From Lithospermum erythrorhizon (taxonomy: Eukaryota > Streptophyta > Magnoliopsida > Boraginales > Boraginaceae): 64,000 bases of DNA. Position numbers and translations under genes: made by a program. This document shows positions 1 through 12,199 of the stretch, in pieces. A model generated the notes under the pieces. It searched no databases. It was not told the origin of the DNA and saw nothing but the letters and a program-made list of their open reading frames with translations. Position 1 is the first letter of the stretch. Every line of letters begins with the position of its first letter. The stretch is taken from contig JADFUC010001109.1 in assembly GCA_019722365.1 (NCBI GenBank), positions 1 to 64,000 on the forward strand, in the 5' to 3' direction.

Positions 1-108
1 ACCAGTATTACTTCGTTCAGTTACATATTGCTGAGTAGGAGCTTGGATATGGTCAGCCAGGGAGCATAGCGGCGTAATCCAGAGTGTTGGACTTGATCGT
101 GGATCTTG

Positions 109-1920
109 TTGGAACTAAGAGGTGATAGATACCGTGAAAATGTCCATTGAACAATTTAGATTGTCTGTTAGATTTATACATTTCAAGATTATAAATTCAA
201 TATATATATTAATTGTTGGACAACTAATATTTAAGTTATCGGTTTCGACATTAGGGTTATCATGGCTTACTAGGGATGCGCATAATGCATATTAAAGGCG
301 ATAATAGGTTAATAATATTCGTCACGTACAGAATTCGCATGGCTTGACAAGCTAGAGGCTAATAATAGTTGTATTATAAGCACCAGAATTAAATACGGCA
401 TGAAGGAATGGAATTCGAGGCAAAATTGACTACATTAATTATTTTTCGAAATTTATTAATGTGGGCCGAGTTTTTCAAATAATATTTCTAATTTTTTGAT
501 AATTTTTGAAATTTTAGAATTATTTTTACGTGAGTTTATTAATTGAAGCTTGAGTAAAAACAGAAATGCGATTAATGCTCACGTCGTGTCAGAGACGAGG
601 AAAAAGTCGGAGGCTGACGCATACGTCAAAATGGCGTCATATGTCGAGAGAAAGTCAATTGACTTGACTCGGAAAACGAAATTGACTTCGTTGACCCAAA
701 CCGATTGACTTCGAGGTCGAACTTCAATTTGCGGCTTGAATTTCGATCGCATTTCGACGAGGATCGTCCGATTTTGGCTTGACACGTGGCGATGCCACGT
801 GGATAAATGTGGCATCCACGTCAGCGTCTGGCAATAAGCATCCATGACTTATCTAAATGCAGCGTCAGTAATGATGTCTTTGCAGCGTCGGTGATGACTT
901 TGTCATCGCCTTTGTCGGCTGCCACGTCGAAGCCTTAACGTCAGCGTGGCGGTAGCGATAGTGTTGATATGGCGTGGGTACGGACGGCTGAAATTGTTTT
1001 GAGCGTGCGACCGTGCGACCGAATCCGTATCGACATTCCCCAGGCGTTGGGTTCTTTATGTTGGACTCTTGGGCGGTTGTTATTTTGTGCTATGGGCTGT
1101 TTCGGTGATGCGTTTTATTAATTGGATGGTCCCGATTTAATTCACTTAATGGATAAATTGAGTTTTGATTTGATCATTTCGGTGTTAAGTTTTTTCATTA
1201 CCGATTGATTTATTCGAGGAAATCAATTAAATTGTATTAATTTAATTTGTTATTGAAAATTATTTTAATCATTTTATATTAACCACATTAAAAATAGTTT
1301 CTAATAAGATTTAGATTAAATTTAATTTATTAAATTTGAATTTAAATTGAAACTAAATAAGTTTAATTAAGTTAAATCTAACTATGATAGGATTTAATCA
1401 TATATTTGAGGAAATCGATTTATTTAATTTTGAGACTCGTGATTATGAGATAATTAGAGAGTTTTCAAATTATAACATAATTTAGGAATTAGTCATCATA
1501 AGGAGTGTAAAATAGTATTTTTGAGAAAATACTAGTTATTTTAATAATAGTTATTAATTTAACATGTTTTAATATTAGATATTAATATACATTTGATGTT
1601 AGATATTAATGATATATTTTTAATACCAGATATTAATTGACATTTGTTAATATTAGATAAAAACACCTTATTAATATGAAATATTAAAAGCAACTTATTT
1701 AGAATAATAAGATTCTTGGTATTGATTTTACACTTAGACAAATTAAATAGTTTATTTTATTTTGATAGTGAATATTTCTTGACATACGATATGTGTTCCT
1801 ACGCCGTACTTATGTATGTTAAATGTAATATTGATTATTTGTCATGAATGATATAACATATTATATTTGATGGATGACATGGACTTTGTGACACATTATT
1901 ATATTATATAGATAATATTA
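109..1920 (+). mobile_element. LTR-1 family, copy A, left part (interrupted LTR)
   Basis: The block starts with TGTTGGAACT, a copia-style LTR start, and aligns by eye with 17,453-18,200. Shared landmarks are the segment around 145-260 (17,490-17,600), the string TTATAACATAATTTAG at about 1,473, and the segment 1,780-1,920 (18,036-18,190). Copy A carries roughly 1 kb (about 310-1,380) that the other copy lacks; it includes a GC-richer ACGT-motif region. Homology resumes after 11,187, so the gypsy element in between inserted into this copy. No coding sequence is seen. Assignment to copia rests only on the terminal sequence. Confidence 0.55.
580..965. repeat. ACGT-rich segment with G-box-like motifs
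   Basis: The segment is dense in ACGT cores and CGTC/GACG words. 783-801 is a short perfect inverted repeat, CACGTGGC-GAT-GCCACGTG, and CCACGTCAGC follows at about 816. More copies of CCACGTCG and ACGTCAGCG lie at 925-955. Such motifs match the consensus of plant bZIP/G-box and ABRE sites. Whether any is bound cannot be seen. The ORF that spans part of it on the minus strand has no recognisable domain. Confidence 0.4.
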
Positions 1921-4235
1921 TGTGCCCGTCACGTTTTAAAAAACGATTTAATTTTTCGATTAAATTGGTGGGAATAGGGATAGTATAAATAATTTCGATG
2001 ATAATATTATTTCGTAAAATTTTTAGCCGAATTACATTTATAATTTAGTAGTTTTTGCTATGGAAAATTTTATCTTTGGAATCGGGTTCGTTGAGATTTA
2101 AATGTCGATAGCGTAGAAATTATAGAGCGGGACTTCAGTATTTTAAATATCTAACCGTACTTATCTTCAGCGTCGTCATAATCGAAACACTTAAATCATC
2201 TTCTTTTTCCTCTTGGCGAGATTAAGCCCCGCCACTTTCCATTCTATAACTTCGATTATCGCTTGAATCGTTTGTAGGGCCAAGATATAATTCTCCCACA
2301 AAATCGTTTCTCTTCGGAGTTAAAAGGTAAGAAATTTGAGTCTTTAAGAGATATTTCAGGTTTTGACATGAATTTGACTTTTTTAGTTTTACTTTCATTC
2401 AATTTTATGATGAATCTTAGTTGGTTATGGGTTATGATGCCAGTGATTAATTAATGACTTAGATATCGTTTGGCGAGGATGTTATAAAATTTGGGTTGAC
2501 TTTTAGGTTTTAGGAGTTGACTGCAGATTGATATTTTTCTAAGACTTTAAGTAATGTAGGAGGTTATGTTGGGACCTTATTATAGTTGTTGTGATGTTAA
2601 ATTATTTGATTTAAAATTGATTAAAGCGATTAGGTTGGCGTGTTATTCCCAGAGTTGAGTTATAATTGATATTTCGGAGTATAGGTTGTAATTATGGGCC
2701 TGTGATTAACTAATATGACTTATAAGTTGATTTGTAATGATTAAGTAATAGAATGGAATTTAAGCGAGGATCGATTGGGTTGTGTCCCAATGGAATTATA
2801 ATTCGATAGTTTATCCGCCATGTTAGGCATTTAGAGATAGTTCCCCAGAGTTGAAGTCTTAGAGCCGGTATAGTAGTAGGTGCTGATTATACTTTCTCGG
2901 TGTTTGTTTAGGCGTTGATACGTAGAAAAGGCGATTCTAGTGATTGTGTTCGCGGAGGTTTTTGTGTTAGCTAAGCGAGGGAGGTGAGTGCTTGCTCTCA
3001 CGAGATTGTTACTTCACGTATTCATTTTAAATTGTGAACATGTTATTTGTGTTATGATTCACGTGAGAATGATATACAATAATTGTTGTATGATTATATT
3101 GTGATTCGTTTTGTGTGAGCCGTGAAATATGATTATGTGATTATCTTCTGTGGCGTTGAAGATTCTTTGAGGGTAAGTAATAGGCTTGAACTCCCAAACA
3201 TATATTTAGATTTTGGCACTTATGATTTAATATTGGCCTTGTCGGCGATTGGTAATTTGATTTATGATTGTGAGATGTTTAAATTTGTGTCTTGGATGAT
3301 ATTGTTTGGGAGTAAATTAATTTGGTTATTTGAGGAGGTGATGGTTAAGGTTATCTATGACTTGAGGTGACTTGAGTGTGAGGATTTAACATGTTGGGAT
3401 GATTAGGGGTTGAGTGGTCTCCTTCCTTGCGAGGATATGCGGCGATATTGGCCTTATACTTAGTGTATATAAGTGCGATTGTCTTATTATCTTAGTGTAT
3501 ATAGGCCGGTGAGCGCTATACTGGTGTATACTAAGTGCGGTGTGCCTTGTACTTAGTGTATGAAGGTGCGTGTACTTATACTGGCAGTTTGCCAGTGCGA
3601 TGTGCCTTTGGCACTTGAGTGGCATGAGTGCGATGTGCCTTATACTTAGTTTATGAGTGCGATGTGCCTGCTTTGTGTATAAGTGCGGTTTTGGCCTTAT
3701 CTTTGCGGTATAGAGGTGCGGGGTGATTATTGATTAGTCCATTCTAGCGGGTAGGCGGATTGAGCATATGCGGCGTTAGAGGTTAGTATCTTTGGTGGGG
3801 ATATGAGAGATAGAAGGTTTGATGACTAGAGTTTTGATGGTTGTTAATTCTCTGCTTGAGTTTAACTGCAAGGTGTGTTGCTTCTTCGAAGCAATACATT
3901 ATATCTTCATTAATATTTTATATGCAGAGAGAGGAACTTCCGTGGATCGTGTTGTATGACCTTTTTAAGGTAGTCTGGATATATGTATTTCGTTCGTATT
4001 TGACTATTATATTATTGATTGAGAGAGCTCGTTCATTATGGTAAGTTCACCCGTGTATTAAATTATTAAGGCTTGTAGCGCCCCTTCGCGTTAAGGCGGC
4101 GTTTCATTTGTACGGGTTGACGGTTGAGCCCCAGTGATTTGAGAGTTTTTGTTCAGTGGGCTAGGTGAGTATCGGGTGGCAAAGGATCTCCACAGTCTCA
4201 TTTAATGACTTCTCGCGCCGGGCGTATGAATTACA
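1921..4235 (+). repeat. 5' LTR of the gypsy element
   Basis: It aligns with 8,575-11,186 over most of its length: for instance GATAGTATAAATAATTT at about 1,978 and 8,629, GGAATCGGGTTCGTTGAGAT at about 2,079 and 8,727, and TAGTAGTAAGG/TAGTAGTAGG near 2,873 and 9,562. About 300 bp present near the end of the 3' LTR (10,810-11,180) are missing here, and the end is taken as the TTACA at 4,231-4,235. A degenerate primer-binding-like stretch follows. It contains a tandem array at 3,445-3,725. Confidence 0.75.
3445..3725 (+). repeat. Minisatellite in 5' LTR (unit about 30 bp)
   Basis: A degenerate unit of the form CTTATACTTAGTGTATAAGTGCGGTGTGC is repeated about eight times. The unit holds a small palindrome (ATAC..GTAT). 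Equivalent arrays occur in the 3' LTR (10,139-10,345) and, inverted, in the minus-strand LTR (14,925-15,170), with different unit numbers. Confidence 0.75.
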
Positions 4236-7200
4236 ATTTTGAAGCATCAGGCTTGGGTTTAGTGCTTAGATGTCTGTGTGGTTGTGTCTTGCTTTTTTTT
4301 CCTTGAGTCGTTGTGGTGAATTGTCTTTTGTAAAAATGGGAGTCTTTTTCTTTGTTCTGCGTAGGCTGAGGGATAGAGTTCGAGGCGGAGTAGAGCGGGG
4401 TGCCGGGGTAGGCCCCGGAGGGCCGGTGAGTAGGGGAGGTATAGGCGCCGATGAGTCGGGCGTGGACAGCTGAGGGGTCCGGAGTATGATCTTACGAGGC
4501 ATGTTGAGGAGGTTGAGGTAAGGCGCCGTAGAGGAGTGTATGGGCTCGAGGGTGAGGTGAAACAAGCAATTCGAATTCAAGAGCAAGTTGTTTGATGAGT
4601 TTTTGAAGGGATCCTCGAAGTTTGCGGGGGTTCGCTTGGTGAATATTGAGTTCGTCAGGGATATGAAGTCGATTTTTTTAGCCGATGGGGATTGTGGGGC
4701 GAGATGAGAGTGAAGTTTGTTACTTATAGACTTGTGAGGGTGCCCGTATTTGGTGGGAGAACTTGAGTGCGTCTACATTTGCGAGAGGGGAGGTTCGTGT
4801 GTCACAGGGGCGATTTGTTGAGCTCTTTACTACGCACGGTGGCGCTGAGAATCCGGCGGGGTCAGGAGTAGTCCGGGGTCGAGAGAGGTGACCCACATTT
4901 GGTTGTGGTCGGATGGGTCCTGAGCGGCGGGATTGTCGGAGGCAGTGCTTATGTTACCGATGCCGGCCCGAGCCGGGGCATTTGGCGAAGGTGTCCCAGG
5001 CACCAGTCTTGTGCCAGCGCCCGAGTTATTTGTTAGGCGATTCTCAGGAGTCGTGGTGGTTAGTCGGCGGCGTGGGTGGTCGATGCAATTCACGTCGTTC
5101 TTCATCAGCCAGTACAAGATACCCCGGAGTAATTGACGGTGCATTATTTACGTATGATATTGAGGCCGAGTGTTGTTTGATTACGGGGCTACGCGTTAAC
5201 TTTTTTTTGTTTCGAGTTTTATTTTACGCGCTTATACGTATGTTGTGTGCCTTTGCACATTCACTTGAGATTGCTGGCTCTGTAGGAGGGTAGGTTGTAG
5301 TTGAATTGGTATATAGAGGCGTCCTTTGATTGTTTGTGGTCGGTTGTTGTCACGTTGATTTACTTCCATTTGAGCTTCGATTTTGACCTTATCTTGGGTA
5401 TGGATTGGTTGGGGAAAGCTTGTCATTACCGTTATTGTGATTGCCATCGGAAATAGATTACTTTTTGTGGAGTTCGGGGAGACGGATATCCGATTTATGG
5501 GAGGCAGAGAAAGATTTTTGCGCCGGGAGGTTTTGTATCGGCGCTTGAGGCAGGGGAGATTGATTCGGAAGGGGTATATTGGAGTTCTTGGGGTATGTGG
5601 TTGATTTGAGTAAGAAAATGGCGAGGAGTAGAGGATGTATGCGGGTTGTTAGAGTTACGAGGATATTTTCTGAGGACTTGCAGGAGGTTGCCCGCGGAGA
5701 GGAGGTCGAATTTGCTATTGAGGTTATTCTGAGTGCGGCGTAATTTCTCTTTCAAATGCAGCAGGATGGCTCCGGCCGATTCTGCGAGGAATTCGGACTC
5801 GATTACGGGGAGTTGTTGGACAAAGTTCATCGGGGGGCCAGTGTATCTCCGTTAAGTGCGCCGGTGTTGTTTGTGAAAAGGATGGATTCGATGAGGTTGT
5901 GCATTGACTATGGGCGGTGAATAAAGTGACCGTTAAGAACCGATACCCGTTCCCAAAATTGTCGATTTGTTTGATCGGTGAGAAGGATGCCAAGGTGTTC
6001 TCGAAGTTGATTTCTGCAGTGCAGTTTATCGTGGGTTGAGAGGATCAAAGGAGAGGATATTCGAAATCGGCTTTCACGTCCCAGTTATGGACATTATGAT
6101 TTATAGTGATGGATCTGTTGGCGGCATATGGATTTGATGAACCGGGTGTTTCGAGGTATACGGATGAGTTTGAGGTGGTATTCATTGATGATGCGATATA
6201 TATTATTCTAGAGGGAGGAGGAACATGAGGAGGCATTTCTGCGAGATTGTGTTGTTGAGGACAGGGGCGGCTTCCCGGTGTATGCAGAGAGTTTTCAGGT
6301 TACGGATTTGGCGAGGGTGCAGAATTCACGGGTTATGTTATTTACGGCGAGGGTATTTGTGTTGATCGCGGAAGGTGGAGGTTGTGGGCTGTTAGGGCGT
6401 CAGGCGAGGGTTAGGAGTTTCTTTGGGGTTAGGCGGTTGTCTGGGGGAGATTAAATCGAGGACTTTTCCTTGATTGCGGCCCGTTGACGAGGTTGACCCC
6501 GAGAAGGATTCCATTTGGCCCAGGATGATGATGATTGTGAGGATTGTTTGAGAGGGGTAATGGGAGAGTTGACTTCGGCTCAGTGTTGGCGTCTGGGAAT
6601 GCGGTTAGGGGCTCGTGATGATTTATAGTGATGTAGCGTCGAGGGATTTAAGTGTGTTACGTGCGAGAATGGGAAGGTGATTGCTATGCTTCCGGCGGTT
6701 GAAAATCACGAGAAGAACTCCGACCCACGTGATATTATTGAGCTAGCGGCGATAGTCTGCGTTGAAGTGTGGAAACTATTTATCGTATGGGGTTAAATGC
6801 GGATTTGAAGTATAAATAGCGAGAGATGCGAATTTGAGCGAGAGAGGAGGTGGATGGAGTTCATCGGTGATTATGACTTGACTATTGAGTACCGCCCGAG
6901 GGAAGGCAAATGTAGTAGGCGATCTTATTTGAGTAGAAATGAAGACTGAGAGAGAGATAAGCAGTGAGGTGATTTTGATGTCGGTGGCGGCCGGAGAGAT
7001 TTTACGCCCGTATGAGAGTTCGACCGATTAAGCTTGTGGATCGGATCTTAAATTACAGCGGGGAGATGAGAGGCTACTTGTGAGGTTATACATTATAGGG
7101 ATGTGAGGGTAGAATTGGATCGGTTCATTTATTTGAGTGATCTTGGATAGATGGCGAGATTATTGGATGAGTTGAGAAGGGGAGGTGCTTGATGAGGCCC

Positions 7201-8574
7201 GTAATACTTCCTATAAGCGTACACGGGTAGCACAAGAGGTGACTTGAGGTTGGCGTATTCTTGACGGGAATGACGAGAGAGATCGCGAGTTTGTGGCAAA
7301 ATGCTTAGTTTGTCGGCCCAGAATTTGAGAAGGCAGGCATAGGCGCGTCACTTAGCGGGTTTATTGTAGACTCTTTGATGCAGTGGACATGGGGAGAATA
7401 TCGCTGCATGGAGGACTTCGTGTTTCACACTGGGCTTCCCTAGGGCGTTGAGGGGGCTGGTATGTTAAGGATTTGGGTGATTGTGGATAGGTGATCAATC
7501 GGCTCATGGTTTCTGCGCATCGGAATCTACGGATGGGCACGAGGGAGGCGCGAGATTTGTGTGGATCGGTGTGAGGTTCAGGGATTCCGGTGTCAGATTA
7601 TTTCGGACCGCGGCGCTAGATTCAACAGGGTTTTTGGGAGGGTTTCCGGGGGAGGCAGGGGACTAGAGTGAAGTTGAGGTACATGCTTTTCGTCCCAGGA
7701 GCGGATGGAAGCGATCACGAGGAGGGCGATACAAACATTGTGGTGGATATGCTCAGAGGCTTGTGTTGAACTTCTCCGGGGTAGGATGATGAGTTGCTTG
7801 AATGGGGATTACTTCCCCAACAACACGGCTTCCGTGCCTAGTATTGGGATGCGTTTGAAATTGTATGGGCGGAGATGTCGCTGACTCGGTTTGTTGGAAT
7901 GAGGTAGGAGAGGAAAGTCCTACGGTTACGAGTTGGTTGAGAGTTCGGTAGAGCGGACCGGGGTTGATTCGGCCGACATCGGGACATTTCGAGGATAGGT
8001 AGAAATATCTGGTCGTCGCGGTAGGCATGTCGTTTGAGGTCGGCGGCAGTGTGTTCTGGTATCTCCGTGGAAGGGAGTGATGCGATATGGGAGGAGAGTT
8101 GAGTCCTCGTTATATTGGACCGTTGAGATCCTTGGGAGAGTTGGCTCCGTGTGGCTTATCATTGGCGTTGCCTCCCGAGTTTAGATAGGATTCGTAATGT
8201 GTTCCATGTTTTCTGAGGAAGTAATCCTGAAGAATCGCATTTTGCTTAAATTTCGCCCCTCCGGTGGAGCTTGAGGGAGGAGACTTCGCGTTTGAGGAGA
8301 ACCAGGTGGAGATTTTTGAGGACCCGGAGGAAGAGGTTTGAGGAGTAAGGTAGTGGCCTTGAGTGAAGGTCTGTGGAGGAATCGGCGTGTAGAGGAGGCG
8401 ACTTGGGAGCGTGAGCACGGATGAGGGGCCGTTACCATTCTTCGAGGTAGATGTGAGTTGTATTGCTTTTGTTTGGTTTGAGTATTTGATTTTGTGTTAT
8501 TATATTGTTACTTGATTGTTTAGAGGGTTGTTAAGAATTTTGAGAGTCGAAATTTTTTATTAGGTGGAGTAGAT
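4236..8574 (+). pseudogene. Gypsy gag-pol remnant
   Basis: No single frame stays open, but family motifs follow in order on the plus strand. The gag zinc knuckle is at 4,952-4,997 (CYRC...PGHLAK, with the last Cys read as Ser). The protease-end motif ILGMDWLGK lies at about 5,390-5,425. RT motif APVLFVKR..SMRLCIDY is at about 5,850-5,912, NKVTVKNRYPFPK at about 5,922-5,960, and the catalytic FIDD at 6,181-6,192. RNase H end YRPREGK is near 6,890-6,910. Integrase motifs IWVIVDRL.. and GIPVSIISDR lie near 7,465-7,500 and 7,570-7,605, and the C-terminal WRN..VEEATWER near 8,370-8,400. Frame changes of one or two bases separate almost every motif, so it cannot make a polyprotein as written. Confidence 0.85.
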
Positions 8575-11186
8575 TGTAATAGCAGTCACGTTTTAAAAAA
8601 ATTAATTTTTGGTCGGTGGGACAGGGGATAGTATAAATAATTTAGATGATAATATTATTTCGTAAAATTTTTTAATGGGTACATTTATAATTTAGTAGTT
8701 TTGCTATGGAAAATTTTCTCTTTGGAATCGGGTTCGTTGAGATTACAGCTCGATAAGCGGAGAAATTAGCAAAACGAGCAGGGACTCGAGTTTTTTAAAT
8801 ATCCCCAGCAGGCTTATCTTCAGCATCATAAATAAACACTTCATCATCTTCTTTTTTCCCTCTTTTGGCGAGATTCAGCCCGTCCCTTAAGAATTTCTTT
8901 TCCGTTTATATAACTTCGATTGTCGCTCGAACTCGAAAGGTGTTTTGTAGAATATCGTTCTTCCGATAAATTCTCTTCGGAGTTAAGGTAAGAAATTTTA
9001 TTCAAGTATTTCGAGATATTTCTTGGGTTTTGACATAGTTGACTTTTAGTTGACTTTCCATAATTCAATTTTATGATGAATGCTTAGTTGGTTATGGGTT
9101 CTATGATGTATATAAGTGGAATTTAATTCATGACTTAGAGGTGGTTTGAGGATGTTATGGGTGAGTTGACTTTTAGGTTTTAGGACAAGCTTTTCACGTT
9201 TGATATTTTCTAAGACTTTAAATGTGCTTAGGAGGTTATGTTGGGACCTTATTATAGTTGTTGTGATGTTAAATTGGTGATTTAAAATTGATTAAAGGCG
9301 TTAGGTTGAAAAAGTGTTAATTCCAAGTTGAGTTATAATTGAGTATTTTAGGAGTATAGGTTGTTATTATGGACACTGTGATTAACTAAAATGACTTTAT
9401 AAGTTGATTTGTGAAATTAAGTAATAGATGGAATTTAGCGGGGGGATGGGTGGGTTGTCGATAGGATTATAATTCGATGGTTTATCAAAGTCATGTTGGA
9501 AATTTGTTTAGAGATAGTTCCCTAAGAGTTGGTTATGTATGTACAGAGCACGCGCCGGTATAGTAGTAAGGTCTTGATTATACTTTAAGGTGTTTGTTTG
9601 GGCGTTGATAAATGAAGGGCGGATTCACAGTGATTGTGTTAGGAGGTTTTGTGGTAATTTGCTTGGAGGTGAGTACTTATCTCTTGAGATTGCACGTATT
9701 CATTTTTAAATTGTGTGAACATGTTTAATTTGTGTTATGATTATGTGAGTATTATAGATGTAATTGTTGTATGATTATGTGTGATTCATTTGTGCTTTGA
9801 GAGCCGTGATATGATTATGTGATTATATTTCGTAGGCGTTGAAGATTGCTGGAGGTACGTAATGGCTTGAACTCCCAACTTATATTTCTAATTTTGTGGC
9901 CTTGTCGGCACTTATGATTTCTGTGGCCTTGTCGGTGTGTTTGATTTGGAATTGTGAGATGTTTTAGGCGTATTGCTTGGATATTGTTTGGGAGTAAGTA
10001 GGCAGTTGTGAAAGAGAGGTGATGGTTAGAGTTATCTATGACTTGAGGTGACTTGAGTATCGAGGATTTGACTATGTTAGGATGATGATGATTAGGGGGT
10101 TAGGTGATTCTCCTTCCTTGCGAGGATATGCGACGATATTGGCACTTATCTTTGATGTATAAGTGCGGTGTGTCTTATACTTGAGTGTATAGAGGCGGTG
10201 CTTATCTTTAGTGTATAGAAGCGGTGTGCCTTAATAGCAGTGTATGATGCGTGTGCCTTATACTTTGTGTATAAGTGCGGTGTGCCTTATACTTTGTGTA
10301 TAGAAATGCGGTTTTGGCCTCCTCTTTGCCCGGTAAGTGTGGGGTGATTATTGATTGAAGTCCGTTCCTGCGGGTAGATTGATTGAGCATATCTTGCGTT
10401 AGAGGTTGTAGTACTCTTGGTGGGGATATGAGAGATAGGAGGTTTGATGACTAGAGTTTTTTAGTCGTTGTTAGTCCTCTTGATTTCTTCTGGAATTGTG
10501 TGCTTCTTGAAACCTTCTATTATATCTTTCATGTATTATTAATATGCGAGACTTCCGTGGAATCGTGTTGTATGACCTTTTTAGGTAGTCAGGATATATG
10601 TATTTCATTCATATTTGACTATTATATTGATTGACTGGATTCAGGTATGGTAAGTTACTTTGTGTTAAGTTTTAAACAAAACTTGTGACTTCATACACAC
10701 CGCGTTAGGCGGCATTTCATTTGTGCGAGGTTGGCGGCGGTTAAAACTAAGAGGTTGTTTGGGTAGTTTTTGTTAGAGTGGTAGGTGGCGTCGGGTGGCA
10801 AGGATCCTCGCGATCGATTTTTTGATGTGTTGTCAACTATTTTGATTGTTGTATTTTCCTTTTGAAACTTTAGCGCTTGTCGGTTTGTTTGTCGTTTGTA
10901 TTACTGATGCAATACCTACTCTCTTTTTGTAGCACTTTGCCGGCATTCTTGTTTATTTGGGATATGTTGTATATATATGTGGAGTTGGTTGATTTAGATA
11001 TCACGATGGATTGTAGGATTTTTAAAGCTGTGATTATTTTGGAAATATTATATGTAATCTTACTTTTTGAAGGAAGCTTGAGTAGTTTTAAAGCTGAGTA
11101 AATCCGTCGGTTTGGTGATGCAGTGTTCGGATTATAATGAAGCTACTTTCAGGCGAAGCCCCATTTGGGGAGGCAGTGCCGTTACA
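8575..11186 (+). repeat. 3' LTR of the gypsy element
   Basis: Starts TGTAATAGCAGTCACG (8,575) and ends GTGCCGTTACA (11,186). It is the longer of the two LTRs, about 2.6 kb. Its 3' third (10,810-11,150) matches the minus-strand LTR at 14,180-14,470, for example TGGGATATGT and GATGGATTGTA, which shows the 5' LTR has lost that piece. The minisatellite lies at 10,139-10,345. Confidence 0.75.
10139..10345 (+). repeat. Minisatellite in 3' LTR
   Basis: Same unit as at 3,445-3,725 (TTATACTT..GTGTATAAGTGCGGTG), about six copies. The lower copy number points to array-length change after the two LTRs were made. Confidence 0.7.
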
Positions 11187-12000
11187 AATATGGTCTATAA
11201 TTATATTCTTACAGGATGTACAAGTTTTGCATGTTATGAGAAATACATGAACTGGAGATAATTAATATCATAATTAGTTATAATTAATTATAGATATTGA
11301 TCACTTCTAAGGGGATAGGCCAATAAGAAAATTTTATATGAAACGCTAAATATAGTTTTTGGTAATCTAGTTTAAAAGATTTTCTACTAATAATTATATC
11401 CACGATTCCTAATAAAGTATTATATTTTTCTTACCATTCATGAGATATATTCTTTTAGCTTGTTTGATTGATATCATGACATGATCGTAAAGGAGTCAAT
11501 AAAAATATAACAAAACCCTAATAAATGAGCACTTAATGTCGTACGAAATATAAATTCGGCGATAGAGGTCAGCACATTAATGCGTAGACTCTTAGTATGT
11601 GAGGCGTGTAAATATCTGAGATGTCATTAATGGAATAGTCAAGTTATTTGTCGAGGAAGCGGGAACTTACACTATTCATTCAATTCGTTTAGTGTATTTA
11701 ATTACGCTACGGTGATTTTGTGCTACAATGTCGACGATTGACATAAGAGGTTACTAATATAGTCTAAGTTGAACTTTTAGTAATGCCAAGAGTTATGATG
11801 GTCATAATTATGTGATTGTACACTTGCTTGCATAGCTTAAGTCGGAATGTGATGCAGTGCTGCCGTCCGATTTGCTTGACATGTGAGCTCTTTGGTAATA
11901 CTTTGTGTGTTTAGTGGGATTGTAAACCTGGTATGTTTTGTTCTATAATCGATTATAGAATATTATATGACATATAGACCAAGTTGTTACGTTTTTAAAT
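11187..12000 (+). mobile_element. LTR-1 family, copy A, right part
   Basis: Continues the block cut at 1,920. It aligns with 18,190-18,970: ATAATTAATTATA near 11,283, TAATAAAGTATTATATTTTT near 11,411, TTAGTGGGATTGTAAACCTGGTATG near 11,911 and GACATATAGACCAAGTTGTT near 11,970 have counterparts at 18,251, 18,380, 18,890 and 18,939. It is non-coding. From 12,001 to about 12,200 I see nothing assignable. Confidence 0.6.
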
Positions 12001-12199
12001 GATATAGCCGTAGTTAGTTAGAGTCCACTTTCCCCTGTGAATCACTTTTTCGGTCAGACACAGTAGTATCTTTGAATAACTCAAAACTTTCTTTGGGGTG
12101 CAAGCGTTTGAGTATATTACTACGACCACATTTGAGGATGTAAAACAATAGGCCCCTAATTGCTCCAAAGGATTCAAATCTATTTGGAGAGTGACTTAG

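Larger units (their letters stand above)
1921..11186 (+). mobile_element. Ty3/gypsy LTR retrotransposon (chromovirus, Tekay-like), decayed
   Basis: Two direct copies of a 2.3-2.6 kb LTR (1,921-4,235 and 8,575-11,186) flank a gypsy gag-pol remnant in the order gag, protease, RT, RNase H, integrase, chromodomain-like C-terminus. The LTRs begin TGT..GTCACG and the 3' one ends CCGTTACA, so the TG..CA ends are kept. AATAT occurs just before the left end (1,914-1,918) and just after the right end (11,187-11,191), a plausible 5-bp target duplication with two extra bases on the left. The element sits inside LTR-1 copy A. Clade assignment comes from the C-terminal motif WRN..VEEATWE and is moderately sure. 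Confidence 0.85.
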
